Below, piece after piece: positions 56,002 through 64,000 of a stretch of DNA of 64,000 bases. Both the position numbers and the translations under genes were made by a program. Numbering within the stretch: the stretch's first letter is position 1; each line of letters starts with the position of its first letter. Under the pieces are notes generated by a model, which saw only the letters and a program-made list of their open reading frames with translations, was not told where the DNA came from and made no database searches. Source of the DNA: Pandoraea sp. (lineage in GTDB: Bacteria; Pseudomonadota; Gammaproteobacteria; Burkholderiales; Burkholderiaceae); the NCBI GenBank assembly GCA_031291335.1, contig JARLJF010000145.1, forward strand, positions 1-64,000, in the 5' to 3' direction.

Positions 56002-57294
56002 ATGGCAGAGAAAGGGGCGCGACGCCCGAAAGGTCCGCCCGTCACATCGCTCGTGACATCGCTCTCGCATGCGAATCTCGCGGCGCAGTTCAGCGAACAG
56101 ATGACGCTGGCCGTCATTCCCATCGTCGCCGTCATTGCACTCGGTGCCTCGGCCGAACAGACTGCCTCGTTGCAGGCGGCCACGACACTGCCCTTCCTGC
56201 TGCTCTCGCTGCCCGCCGGCGTGCTGGCCGATCGCTACCGCCGCAAACCGCTGATGGTGGCGACGGAGCTGCTACGCGCGCTTGCCCTGCTGGGTTTGTT
56301 CGCGCTGTTTCGCGCGCATCTGCTGACACTTTCCGCACTGGGTATGCTCGGCTTCGCGATGGCCACGGGCACAGTCGTATTCGGTGCGGCGGCCCCATCG
56401 CTGGTCGCGGCACTCATCGATCCTGCGGACCTGCTCACCGCGAATCGGCGGCTCGAGATCGCGCGCAGTATCGCCTTCACGGCAGGGCCCGCGTTGGGTG
56501 GCCTGTTTGCGGGATGGGCATCGGGCACGCTCGCCTTTGCCATCGCGTTCGTGCTCTCGATCGCCAGCGTCTATTGCCTGACGCGTTTGCCTGCGGAAGC
56601 ACCGCGTGTGGCGTCCAGACGCCATTTTCTGCGTGAGCTGGCCGAAGGCGTGCGCTTCATCGCACACAGCCCCTATTTGCGGCCTATCGTGGCAACGGCA
56701 TTCGTCTTCAATACCTCGTGGTATCTGCTGCTCGCCATCTTCGCGTACTACGCCATTCACTCGCTGGCGTTCTCGGCACAGGCTGTCGGTATCGCGCTCG
56801 GGGTCTACGGTTTCGGTATGGTGTGCGGTGCGTTCGGCTATCGGCGCGTGGCAAAGCAACTGTCGTTCGGCCGGCAAATTGTGCTTGGCCCCGCCTGCGC
56901 CGTCATTGCATCGCTGCTGATGGTGACGACGTGGCGCCTGTCGGGCGGTGCGCTCACCTACGGCGTGGTATTTGCTGCGTTCTTTCTGTTCGGCTTCGGC
57001 CCGATCGTGTGGACGATCTCTACGACGTCGCTGCGACAGGTGGTGACACCGGGGGGGTTGATCGCTCGCGTATCGGCCGTCACGATGACGGCGACCGCCG
57101 GCGCGCGTCCGTTCGGGGCCTTTCTTGGCGCGTGGCTGGCCTCGACACTCGGCACACGGTATTGCCTTGTCGCGGTGGCCGTCGGCTTCGCGGTACAACT
57201 CGGCATCATTGTGTTTTCGCCGGCATCGCGACTGTCTGCCATCGAAGCCGTGTCGCTCGACACTGTGGCCACGGCCCAGGTCCCGGCCGCGTGA
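56002..57294 (+). CDS. MFS transporter (enterobactin-exporter-like, DHA3)
   Basis: Encodes 430 residues, ATG with GAGGGA upstream. The sequence SLPAGVLADRYRRKPLMVATELLRALALLGLF contains motif A, and the layout is that of the DHA3 family (EntS, MefA relatives). Twelve membrane segments are expected. Substrates are unknown. It is separated from the transferase gene by 105 bases and may be co-transcribed with it. Confidence 0.87.
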   Translation: MAEKGARRPKGPPVTSLVTSLSHANLAAQFSEQMTLAVIPIVAVIALGASAEQTASLQAATTLPFLLLSLPAGVLADRYRRKPLMVATELLRALALLGLFALFRAHLLTLSALGMLGFAMATGTVVFGAAAPSLVAALIDPADLLTANRRLEIARSIAFTAGPALGGLFAGWASGTLAFAIAFVLSIASVYCLTRLPAEAPRVASRRHFLRELAEGVRFIAHSPYLRPIVATAFVFNTSWYLLLAIFAYYAIHSLAFSAQAVGIALGVYGFGMVCGAFGYRRVAKQLSFGRQIVLGPACAVIASLLMVTTWRLSGGALTYGVVFAAFFLFGFGPIVWTISTTSLRQVVTPGGLIARVSAVTMTATAGARPFGAFLGAWLASTLGTRYCLVAVAVGFAVQLGIIVFSPASRLSAIEAVSLDTVATAQVPAA

Positions 57295-57312
57295 TCTGAC
57301 GCTTGAAATGAA

Positions 57313-57344
57313 AAAAGCCGACGCAGTGACCTGCGTCGGCTTTT
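57313..57344. terminator. Bidirectional terminator
   Basis: AAAAGCCGACGCAG pairs with CTGCGTCGGCTTTT around TGAC. It separates the convergent MFS and dehydrogenase genes. Confidence 0.9.
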
Positions 57345-57381
57345 CTTGCTACCGGGTGTTCGCTATCACACGATCAGGCGA

Positions 57382-58815
57382 TCAGACATCGAGACGCGTC
57401 ACGAACTTCGGTTGCAGGTACGCTTCGAGGGCTTCCGGGCCGCCTTCCGAACCGTAGCCGCTGTCCTTCACGCCGCCAAACGGCACTTCCGGCAGCGCCA
57501 GACCCGAATGGTTGATCGTCAGCATGCCGCTTTCCACGCGTGCGGACAGGCGTTGTGCCGTGCCGGCCGACGTGGTGTAGGCATACGCGGCCAGGCCATA
57601 CGGCAGACGGTTGGCTTCAGCGATGGCTTCCTCTTCCGTGTCGAACGGATTGATGATCGCCACCGGGCCGAACGGCTCTTCGTGCATGATCTTCGCCGAG
57701 AGCGGCACATTGCACAGCACGGTCGGCGCGTAGAAGTGACCACCGTCGGCGGCGCGCTTGCCCCCCGTCTTCACCTCGGCACCATGGGCCACGGCGTCGT
57801 CCACGATGGCGCTGATGGCTTCGAAACGCTTGGCGTTCACCAGCGGACCCATCGTCGTTTCCGGGTCCAGACCGTTGCCCACGCGCACGGCTTCGGCCGC
57901 TTTCACGAAGGCTTCGACGAACTGGTTGTACACCCCCCGTTGCACGATGAAGCGCGTCGGCGCGATACACACCTGACCGGCGTTGCGGAACTTGCCGCCA
58001 GCGAGGTTGCGCACGGCGGCCGCAATATCAGCATCGTTGAAAATCAGCGCCGGGGCATGGCCGCCGAGTTCCATCGTCACGCGCTTCATGTGCAGCCCGG
58101 CCATCGCGGCCAGTTGCTTGCCCACCGGCGTGGAGCCCGTGAACGACACCTTGCGGATGGTCGGATGCGGAATCAGGTACGACGAAATCTCAGCCGGCAC
58201 GCCATACACGAGGTTCAACACGCCATCGGGCAACCCCGCATCGGCGAAGGCGCGAATCAGCGCGGCAGGTGATGCCGGCGTTTCTTCCGGTGCCTTGACG
58301 ATCACCGAGCAACCGGCAGCCAGGGCGGCGGAAACCTTGCGCACGACCTGGTTGACCGGGAAGTTCCACGGCGTGAAGGCCGCGACCGCGCCGACCGGCG
58401 TCGGGATGACCAACTGCGTGACGTTCGGCACGCGCGACGGGATGAGGCGACCGTAGGCGCGCTTACCCTCTTCCGCGAAGAATTCGATGATATCGGCAGC
58501 GGAGAGCACCTCGCCCTTGGCTTCGCCAACAGGCTTGCCCTGCTCCAGCGTCATCTGACGTGCGATGTCGCCCACACGCTCACGCAGCAGACCGGCGGCC
58601 TTGCGCATGAGCTTGGCGCGCTCGAACGGGGCGATTTCGCGCCACTTGGCAAAGCCGGCTTCGGCGGCAGCCAGGGCAGCGTCCAGATCCGGCTGGGTCG
58701 CGCGCGCCACCGTACCGATGGTCTCGCCCGTGGCCGGATTCTCGATCGGCAGCGTCAGGCCTTCTACGCCCGCCTTCCACTGCCCATTGATGAAAAGTTC
58801 TACGTTGTGCGACAT
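57382..58815 (-). CDS. gabD: NAD(P)-dependent succinate-semialdehyde dehydrogenase-like (GabD)
   Basis: Encodes 477 residues. ATG 58815 is chosen because AGGAG precedes it. The aldehyde-dehydrogenase catalytic Cys is in [15 protein letters not shown], the Glu in [11 protein letters not shown], and the cofactor Asn in [10 protein letters not shown]. Sequence style ([35 protein letters not shown]) is that of GabD or related alpha-ketoglutarate semialdehyde dehydrogenases; substrate assignment is approximate. No gabT is adjacent. Confidence 0.88.
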   Translation of the reverse strand: MSHNVELFINGQWKAGVEGLTLPIENPATGETIGTVARATQPDLDAALAAAEAGFAKWREIAPFERAKLMRKAAGLLRERVGDIARQMTLEQGKPVGEAKGEVLSAADIIEFFAEEGKRAYGRLIPSRVPNVTQLVIPTPVGAVAAFTPWNFPVNQVVRKVSAALAAGCSVIVKAPEETPASPAALIRAFADAGLPDGVLNLVYGVPAEISSYLIPHPTIRKVSFTGSTPVGKQLAAMAGLHMKRVTMELGGHAPALIFNDADIAAAVRNLAGGKFRNAGQVCIAPTRFIVQRGVYNQFVEAFVKAAEAVRVGNGLDPETTMGPLVNAKRFEAISAIVDDAVAHGAEVKTGGKRAADGGHFYAPTVLCNVPLSAKIMHEEPFGPVAIINPFDTEEEAIAEANRLPYGLAAYAYTTSAGTAQRLSARVESGMLTINHSGLALPEVPFGGVKDSGYGSEGGPEALEAYLQPKFVTRLDV

Positions 58816-58933
58816 GCTGAAGTCTCCTGTTGGCAACACGCCCAACAGCATAACGCAGGCTGCGGATTCCTGTTGCCTTCCCACGGTGTCCGGCTGCGTC
58901 GGCGCGACAGACATCTCATCACATGAAATCAAA

Positions 58934-58981
58934 AGGGCCGGTAGCGAAAGGCGTGTTTCATCTCCCTTCGCTGCCGGCCCT
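58934..58981 (-). terminator. Terminator after hisC
   Basis: On the minus strand AGGGCCGGCAGCGAA pairs with TTCGCTACCGGCCCT (one mismatch) around a loop of about 18 bases and continues into TTTT. It lies about 90 bases after the hisC stop. Confidence 0.7.
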
Positions 58982-59068
58982 CATGAGATCGGACTATCCG
59001 GTGTTGGCGTCTGCGCCAGAGTGCCGGAGCACGCCGACGCCAAAACGCTGCAACGTCCGGACGATGCT

Positions 59069-60142
59069 TCAGCCCGCCGCCAGAATTTCCTTCAATGCGT
59101 TCGTGAAGGTCTGGCACTCGGCTTCCGTGCCCACCGTGATGCGCAGGAACTGCGCCACGCGCGCGTGCTTGAAGTGGCGCACGATGATCGAGCGTTCACG
59201 CAGCGCTGCGGCCAGTTGCGCCGCATCGTGCGATGGGTGACGCGCGAACACGAAGTTCGCCGTCGATGGCAGCACGTTGAAGCCAAGGGCCTCCAGACGT
59301 GCGACCAACCCTTCGCGGCTTGCAATCACGGCCTGACGCGTCTGGTCGAAATACGCTTCGTCTTCGATGGCCGCCACGCCGGCCGCCTGAGCGAGCCGAT
59401 CGAGCGGGTACGAGTTGAAGCTGTTCTTCACTCGCTCGAGCGCTTCGATCAGATCCGGGTGGCCAATAGCGAAGCCCAGACGCAACCCGGCCAGCGAGCG
59501 CGACTTCGACAGTGTCTGCACCACGAGCAGGTTCGGATACTTTGCGATCAGTCCGGCAGCGCTCTCGCCACCGAAGTCGATGTAAGCCTCGTCGATCACC
59601 ACCACCGAATCCGGATTCCCCCCCAGCAAACGCTCGATTTCGCCGCAGGCCAGCACGCGGCCTGTCGGCGCGTTCGGATTCGGGAAAATGACGCCGCCGT
59701 TCGGCTTGAGATAATCGTCGACTCGAATCTCGAACGTCTCGGTCAACGGCACGTTTTCGAACGCCACACCGTACAGCCCGCAGTACACCGGGTAGAAGCT
59801 GTACGTGATGTCGGGGAACAGAATCGGCTTGTCGTGCTTCAGCAAGCCCTGAAACACGTTCGCCAGCACTTCGTCCGACCCATTGCCCACGTGCACATTG
59901 GCCACCTCGAGACCGAAGCGCTTGGCGATAGTCTGCTTGAAGCGGCGCGCGTCGGGATCGGGGTACAGCTTGAGCGCATCGGCATCGCTGCCGAGGGCCT
60001 CACGAATCGCCGCCAGCACACGCGGCGACGGACCATACGGGTTCTCGTTGGTATTGAGCTTGATGAGGCGCTGCATCTGCGGCTGCTCACCGGGCACATA
60101 GGGCGTCAGATCGGCAACGCCCGCACTCCAGAATCGACTCAT
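59069..60142 (-). CDS. hisC: Histidinol-phosphate aminotransferase (HisC-like)
   Basis: Encodes 357 residues from ATG 60142, with GGAG eight bases upstream; it begins 14 bases after the metZ stop. The class II aminotransferase features are [24 protein letters not shown] and the PLP Lys in [13 protein letters not shown]. It converts imidazole-acetol phosphate to histidinol phosphate, and such enzymes may also act on aromatic amino acids. Other his genes are not near, so it is likely a second copy outside the main his operon. Confidence 0.92.
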   Translation of the reverse strand: MSRFWSAGVADLTPYVPGEQPQMQRLIKLNTNENPYGPSPRVLAAIREALGSDADALKLYPDPDARRFKQTIAKRFGLEVANVHVGNGSDEVLANVFQGLLKHDKPILFPDITYSFYPVYCGLYGVAFENVPLTETFEIRVDDYLKPNGGVIFPNPNAPTGRVLACGEIERLLGGNPDSVVVIDEAYIDFGGESAAGLIAKYPNLLVVQTLSKSRSLAGLRLGFAIGHPDLIEALERVKNSFNSYPLDRLAQAAGVAAIEDEAYFDQTRQAVIASREGLVARLEALGFNVLPSTANFVFARHPSHDAAQLAAALRERSIIVRHFKHARVAQFLRITVGTEAECQTFTNALKEILAAG

Positions 60143-60156
60143 GACGACCGCTCCGC

Positions 60157-61344
60157 TCAACTCGCGAGACCGCGCACCAGATCGGCCTGAATGTCAGCCG
60201 GCGACTCCAGTCCCACCGCCAGACGAATCAGACCTTCCGTGATGCCCGCGGCAGCACGCGCTTCCGGCGTGATGCGACCGTGCGTCGTGCTCGCCGGATG
60301 CGTGATCGTGGTACGCGTATCGCCCAGATTGCCGGTGATCGAGCACACGCGCGTGTTGTCGATCACGCGCCAGGCGTTCTCGCGCTGCTCGGCAGGCGTC
60401 GCGCCCTTGAGTTCGAACGCGACAATCGCCCCGCCAGCCTTCTGTTGACGTTTCGCCAGTTCATACTGCGGATGCGACGGCAGCCCCGGGTAGAACACGC
60501 GAGCCACTTGCGGCTGCTGCTCCAGCCATTGCGCCAACGCAAATGCATTGGCCGACTGCCGCTCGATGCGCAGCGACAGCGTCTCCATGCCCTTGAGCAA
60601 CACCCAGGCGTTGAACGCCGAGAGCGTCGGGCCCGCGCTGCGCACGAACGGGAAGACCTTGCCCATGATGAAGTCCTTCGTGCCGACAATCGCGCCGCCC
60701 AGCACACGACCCTGACCGTCGAGGTACTTCGTGGCCGAGTGCACCACGACGTCCGCACCGTACTCAATCGGACGTTGCAATGCCGGTGTGCAGAAACAGT
60801 TGTCGACGACGAACAGCGCGCCCGCTTCCTTCGCGATCTTGCCGATGGCCGTGATGTCGGCGATATCGGTGAGCGGGTTGGACGGCGTTTCGAGGAAGAA
60901 CATCTTCGTGTTCGGACGAATCGCGGCGCGCCAGGCGTCGAGATCGGTCGGATCGACGAAGGTCGTCTCGACACCGAAGCGGCTGAAGATCGTGGAGAAG
61001 ACGTTCAGCGTGGAGCCGAAAATGCTTTGCGAGCTAACGAGGTGATCGCCGGCCGAGAGCACGGTCATCACGACCGAGACGATGGCGCTCATGCCCGAGG
61101 CGGTCGCCATGCAGGCCTCGCCACCTTCGAGCGCAGCCAGACGGTCCTGAAACATCGACACGGTCGGGTTGGTAAAGCGCGAGTAGGTGAAGCCCTCCTC
61201 CGAATGCGCGAAGCGTTCGGCGGCCTCGGCCGCGCTCTTGAATACGAAGCTCGAGGTCAGGTAAAGCGCCTCGGAATGCTCACCAAACTCGGAGCGCTGC
61301 GTGCCCGCGCGCACCGCCAGGGTATCGAAGTCGAAGGAGTCCAT
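60157..61344 (-). CDS. metZ: O-succinylhomoserine sulfhydrylase
   Basis: Encodes 395 residues from ATG 61344, which gives the usual start [14 protein letters not shown]; the frame is open to a TTG at 61383, but that lies in the terminator T-tract. It is a PLP enzyme of the Cys/Met family with [17 protein letters not shown] and PLP Lys in [13 protein letters not shown]. It converts O-succinylhomoserine and sulfide to homocysteine. A SAM-II-like riboswitch and terminator precede it, so SAM would turn it down. Confidence 0.95.
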   Translation of the reverse strand: MDSFDFDTLAVRAGTQRSEFGEHSEALYLTSSFVFKSAAEAAERFAHSEEGFTYSRFTNPTVSMFQDRLAALEGGEACMATASGMSAIVSVVMTVLSAGDHLVSSQSIFGSTLNVFSTIFSRFGVETTFVDPTDLDAWRAAIRPNTKMFFLETPSNPLTDIADITAIGKIAKEAGALFVVDNCFCTPALQRPIEYGADVVVHSATKYLDGQGRVLGGAIVGTKDFIMGKVFPFVRSAGPTLSAFNAWVLLKGMETLSLRIERQSANAFALAQWLEQQPQVARVFYPGLPSHPQYELAKRQQKAGGAIVAFELKGATPAEQRENAWRVIDNTRVCSITGNLGDTRTTITHPASTTHGRITPEARAAAGITEGLIRLAVGLESPADIQADLVRGLAS

Positions 61345-61383
61345 CGTGTATCTCGTCATTGGGTTGGCCCGATCGCCGGCCAA

Positions 61384-61422
61384 AAAAAGAAAAGCCCGTT
61401 TCGCTATTCAGCAAAACGGGCT
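61384..61422 (-). terminator. Terminator between riboswitch and metZ
   Basis: On the minus strand AGCCCGTTTTGC pairs with GCGAAACGGGCT around a 6-base loop, followed by TTTTCTTTTTTT. It stands 40 bases before the metZ start and directly after the SAM-II-like aptamer. It may end purF transcripts and act as the expression platform of the riboswitch. Confidence 0.88.
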
Positions 61423-61440
61423 CGAAATCCATCTGTCTAG

Positions 61441-61504
61441 GCCTCGCTTTAGCTGTTTCGGGGATATTTCCCCCACGTCCGCAAGCTGAAATCAAATCGA
61501 CGTG
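61441..61504 (-). ncRNA. SAM-II (SAM_alpha) riboswitch aptamer upstream of metZ
   Basis: On the minus strand the blocks CACGTC, GATTTGA, GCTTGC, GGACGTG and AGCTAAAG occur in the SAM-II order. P1 is CACGTC paired with GACGTG. The strand TTTCAGCT can pair with AGCTAAAG (7 of 8) to form the pseudoknot helix. Between P1 and the AGCTAAAG block there is a small extra hairpin GGGG-AAATAT-CCCC, where most known examples have only a loop. A candidate promoter places the start of transcription exactly at P1. SAM-II RNAs sense S-adenosylmethionine and are known mostly from Alphaproteobacteria, upstream of metA, metZ and similar genes. Confidence 0.8.
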
Positions 61505-61510
61505 AGAAGC

Positions 61511-61539
61511 AGTGTAGCACGTTGCCCGCAGGGAAGGAA
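61511..61539 (-). promoter_or_regulatory. Promoter of the metZ leader
   Basis: On the minus strand TACACT (61511-61516) is a good -10; a poor -35 (TTCCTT, 61534-61539) lies 17 bases upstream. The predicted start, 61504, coincides with the first base of the riboswitch P1 stem. Confidence 0.6.
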
Positions 61540-61624
61540 AACCCCCGCCGCGCGGCTGGCGCTTGCCCTGCCGGGCTGCCCCGGCGTTCGGGAGCATGCG
61601 GCAGCGGCGCGCCTCAGGTACCGC

Positions 61625-63154
61625 TCAGAGGCCAAGCTGAGCCCCGCGCGGCTCGTTTTCGTCGCCTTCGCTGGCTTCCACGACGGGCGCCTTCGGTGCC
61701 TTGCGTTGCTGCTCCAGACGCGTGAGGTACTCGGTCGTCACATCGCCCGTGACGTACTTGCCGTCGAAGCACGAGGCATCGAAATCGGTCAGCGCCGGGT
61801 TGATGTCACGCACGGCAGCCTTCATGTCCTCGACGTCCTGATAAATCAGTTCGTCGGCACCGATGATGCGCGCCACTTCCTCGTCGGTACGTTCATGCGC
61901 GACGAGTTCGCTACGCGTGGGCATGTCGATGCCGTACACGTTCGGGAACTTCACCGGCGGCGCCGCCGACGCGAAGATCACCTTGCGTGCCCCGGCGTCG
62001 CGCGCCATCTGCACGATTTCCTGACTGGTCGTGCCGCGAACGATCGAGTCGTCGACAATCAGCACGTTCTTGCCCTTGAACTCGACGCGCATGGCGTTGA
62101 GCTTCTGACGCACCGACTTCTTGCGCATCGCCTGACCGGGCATGATGAAGGTACGACCGACGTAGCGGTTCTTGAAGAAGCCTTCGCGATAATTCACACC
62201 CAGAAGCTTCGCGACCTGCATGGCGGCCGGGCGGCTGGAGTCCGGAATGGGCATCACGACATCGATGTCCCGCACGCCATGTTCGCCGATCTCGCGGAGA
62301 ATCTTTGCGGCGAGATAGTCGCCCATGCGCAGACGCGCGTCGTAGACCGCCACGCCATCGAGCACGGAGTCCGGACGGGCCAGATACACGAGTTCGAAAA
62401 TGCACGGATGCATCGTCACCGACTCCGAGCATTGCTGCGACGTCAGTTCGCCATCGTTGCTGATGAAGATCGCCTCGCCCGGCTTGACGTCGCGCTCGAA
62501 CGCGAAGCCCATGCCTTCGAGCGCCACCGATTCCGACGCCACCATCCACTCCGTGCCATTCGGGCCGTCGAAGCGGCCAATGCACAGCGGACGAATACCG
62601 TTCGGGTCGCGGAACGCGAGCAGACCGAAGCCGGAGATGATCGAGACGATGGCGTACGAGCCGCGCAGACGACCATGCACCTTGCCCACCGCTTCGAACA
62701 GCGACGGCACGCTCAGACCGTCACGCGCGCTTTGCTGCAATTCGTGCGCGAGCACGTTGAGCAGCACTTCGGAATCGGAGGTGGTGTTGATGTGGCGACG
62801 GTCGACGCGGAACATCTCGTCCTTGAGCTGTTCCCAGTTCGTCAGGTTGCCGTTGTGGGCAAGCACGATGCCGTAGGGCGCATTCACATAGAACGGCTGC
62901 GCTTGTGCGGCGCTCGACGAACCCGCCGTCGGGTAGCGCACCTGACCGATGCCGACCGTGCCCGGCAAGTCGCGCATGTTGCGCGTGCGGAACACGTCGC
63001 GCACCATGCCGTTGCCCTTGTGCATGTAGAACGACTGACCGTCCGTCGTTGCGATACCGGCGGCGTCCTGACCGCGATGCTGCAACAACAGCAGACTATC
63101 GTAGATGAACTGGTTGACAGGGGATTTGGAGACTACACCGACGATGCCACACAT
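61625..63154 (-). CDS. purF: Amidophosphoribosyltransferase
   Basis: Encodes 509 residues. It begins MCGIVGVVSK, so Cys2 becomes the glutaminase nucleophile after Met removal. The PRPP site is VLIVDDSIVRGTTSQEIV. It makes phosphoribosylamine, the first step of purine synthesis. The order cvpA-purF-metZ is conserved in Burkholderiales. cvpA lies 55 bases upstream, on the same transcript. Confidence 0.98.
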   Translation of the reverse strand: MCGIVGVVSKSPVNQFIYDSLLLLQHRGQDAAGIATTDGQSFYMHKGNGMVRDVFRTRNMRDLPGTVGIGQVRYPTAGSSSAAQAQPFYVNAPYGIVLAHNGNLTNWEQLKDEMFRVDRRHINTTSDSEVLLNVLAHELQQSARDGLSVPSLFEAVGKVHGRLRGSYAIVSIISGFGLLAFRDPNGIRPLCIGRFDGPNGTEWMVASESVALEGMGFAFERDVKPGEAIFISNDGELTSQQCSESVTMHPCIFELVYLARPDSVLDGVAVYDARLRMGDYLAAKILREIGEHGVRDIDVVMPIPDSSRPAAMQVAKLLGVNYREGFFKNRYVGRTFIMPGQAMRKKSVRQKLNAMRVEFKGKNVLIVDDSIVRGTTSQEIVQMARDAGARKVIFASAAPPVKFPNVYGIDMPTRSELVAHERTDEEVARIIGADELIYQDVEDMKAAVRDINPALTDFDASCFDGKYVTGDVTTEYLTRLEQQRKAPKAPVVEASEGDENEPRGAQLGL

Positions 63155-63209
63155 GGCATGAATCCTTCAAAAAACATCGAAATCTGCGTCAAACGGACAG
63201 TATTATCCG

Positions 63210-64000
63210 TCATTCGGAAACCTTGTGCAGGCCGGTGGACGGCGCGGCCGATCCGCCGCTGCGCATGCCCCACCCCTGCTGCTGAGCGCTAACGCCTTGC
63301 GCGCCCCCCAGACCCTCGCCCGACAGACCGCTTCCGGCGCTACCGGCGCCGCCAGCGCTATCGCCGCGAAGCACGGTGCCGCCCATCAGGCTCGACACCC
63401 CGGACGTCACACCGCCGCTCTGCCCCCCTGAGCGGTTCGGCGTGCCATTGCCGCCCTGGCCGCCCTGCCCGCCGGAATCCGGCGTCCGATAGGGTTCCAA
63501 TTGTGGCAAGGGAATCGGCGTTCCCAACGGATTGACGTTGGGCATGGCCGCCTCGGGCTTGTGCAGATAGTGCTGCACCGGCTCGGGCAGGTACGGCATG
63601 AGCCGATCCAGCCCCGCTTCCACCCACGGGCGCACCAGCGAGTGCTGCCAGACAGGTTGTTGCGGCAATGCCGTTAACTTGGCGGCGACCATCAGCAACA
63701 TCAAGAGCAGAATGCCGCGAACGATACCGAACAACATCCCCAGTCCGCGATCGGCCGGGCGCAAACCGATCATATCGGTCATGCGTCCCACGAGCGCGCT
63801 GACGATACCGGCGCCAAACACCACGGCCACCAGCACCAGCAGAAAACCGAGTGCGCCTTGCGTCATCTCTGCGCCGGGCAAGTCGGCCGGCAGCCAATGG
63901 GCTACCGTCGGCCCGAACGCGCGCGCCACGAAGAACGCGACCACCCAGCCCACCAGATTGAACAGCTCGCGCACCAGCCCGCGCAGCATGCCCAGCAGCA
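63210..64000 (-). CDS. cvpA: CvpA family membrane protein, N-terminus cut by window edge
   Basis: The open frame runs past the window end; the visible part starts LLGMLRGLVRELFNLVGWVV, so about 20-30 residues are missing. Three hydrophobic segments and the motif RPADRGLGMLFGIVRG identify CvpA. After the membrane part (about residue 150 of the visible portion) comes an unusual tail of some 100 residues made mostly of Gly, Ser, Gln and Asn. CvpA has been linked to colicin V production and to envelope-stress tolerance in enteric bacteria. Its place before purF is conserved. Confidence 0.93.
   Translation of the reverse strand, partial: LLGMLRGLVRELFNLVGWVVAFFVARAFGPTVAHWLPADLPGAEMTQGALGFLLVLVAVVFGAGIVSALVGRMTDMIGLRPADRGLGMLFGIVRGILLLMLLMVAAKLTALPQQPVWQHSLVRPWVEAGLDRLMPYLPEPVQHYLHKPEAAMPNVNPLGTPIPLPQLEPYRTPDSGGQGGQGGNGTPNRSGGQSGGVTSGVSSLMGGTVLRGDSAGGAGSAGSGLSGEGLGGAQGVSAQQQGWGMRSGGSAAPSTGLHKVSE

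Noticed and set aside
61502-63292. Plus-strand open frame of 596 codons
   Set aside because: Antisense to purF; translated sequence is repetitive Arg/His/Asp with no domain.

Overview
The window is a GC-rich, gene-dense stretch of a betaproteobacterial chromosome. Gene order (cvpA-purF-metZ; lpxH-ppiB-ppiA-TPR-cysS-alkA-accA-tilS-lysC-tRNA-Ser; trxA-rho; recR-ybaB-dnaX) and protein sequences point to Burkholderiales. Pandoraea or a close relative in Burkholderiaceae is my best guess; this is inference, not a database result.

Layout. 1-2.3 kb: a cut-off ABC substrate-binding protein and a class III CoA-transferase. 2.5-12.7 kb: the most unusual part. Seven minus-strand genes encode exported proteins resembling the Fap functional-amyloid system: two proteins with the repeated VNxAxGxxNxxxN amyloid motif, a C39 peptidase-like protein (FapD-like), a FapE-like protein, a coiled-coil outer-membrane barrel (FapF-like) and two unrecognised secreted proteins. 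The cluster is bracketed by a LuxR-type regulator with a degenerate receiver and by a sigma-54 enhancer-binding protein. A near-consensus sigma-54 promoter lies just before the first gene. A small secreted protein on the opposite strand shares an NGVxLWDE motif with the first operon protein.

13-19.7 kb: housekeeping genes recR, ybaB, dnaX, the 4.5S SRP RNA (not an ORF), trxA, rho and an acidic TPR protein. 19.7-32 kb: two large RNA-hairpin structures, a Fur-box-controlled iron-binding protein, a patatin-like lipoprotein, an NlpC/P60 endopeptidase beside a yejABEF peptide importer, an Asp/Asn beta-hydroxylase and an MFS pump. 32-47.5 kb: FKBP isomerase, tRNA-Ser(GCU) with a clear promoter, lysC, tilS, accA, a DNA glycosylase with a histone-H1-like tail, cysS, ppiA/ppiB, lpxH, cysE, trmJ, an 11-bp tandem repeat, suhB and gltX.

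47.6-53.8 kb: an ssuEDCBF sulfonate operon that lacks ssuA, a divergent AraC regulator, csaA and a divergent peptide-deformylase-like gene. 54-64 kb: a phosphoethanolamine transferase, an MFS transporter, a GabD-type dehydrogenase, a HisC aminotransferase, metZ preceded by what looks like a SAM-II riboswitch with promoter and terminator, purF and the 3' part of cvpA.

The strongest candidates for new biology are the Fap-like cluster with its sigma-54/LuxR control and paired LWDE proteins, the SAM-II element outside its classic range, and two unexplained long hairpin structures at 19.75-19.94 kb.
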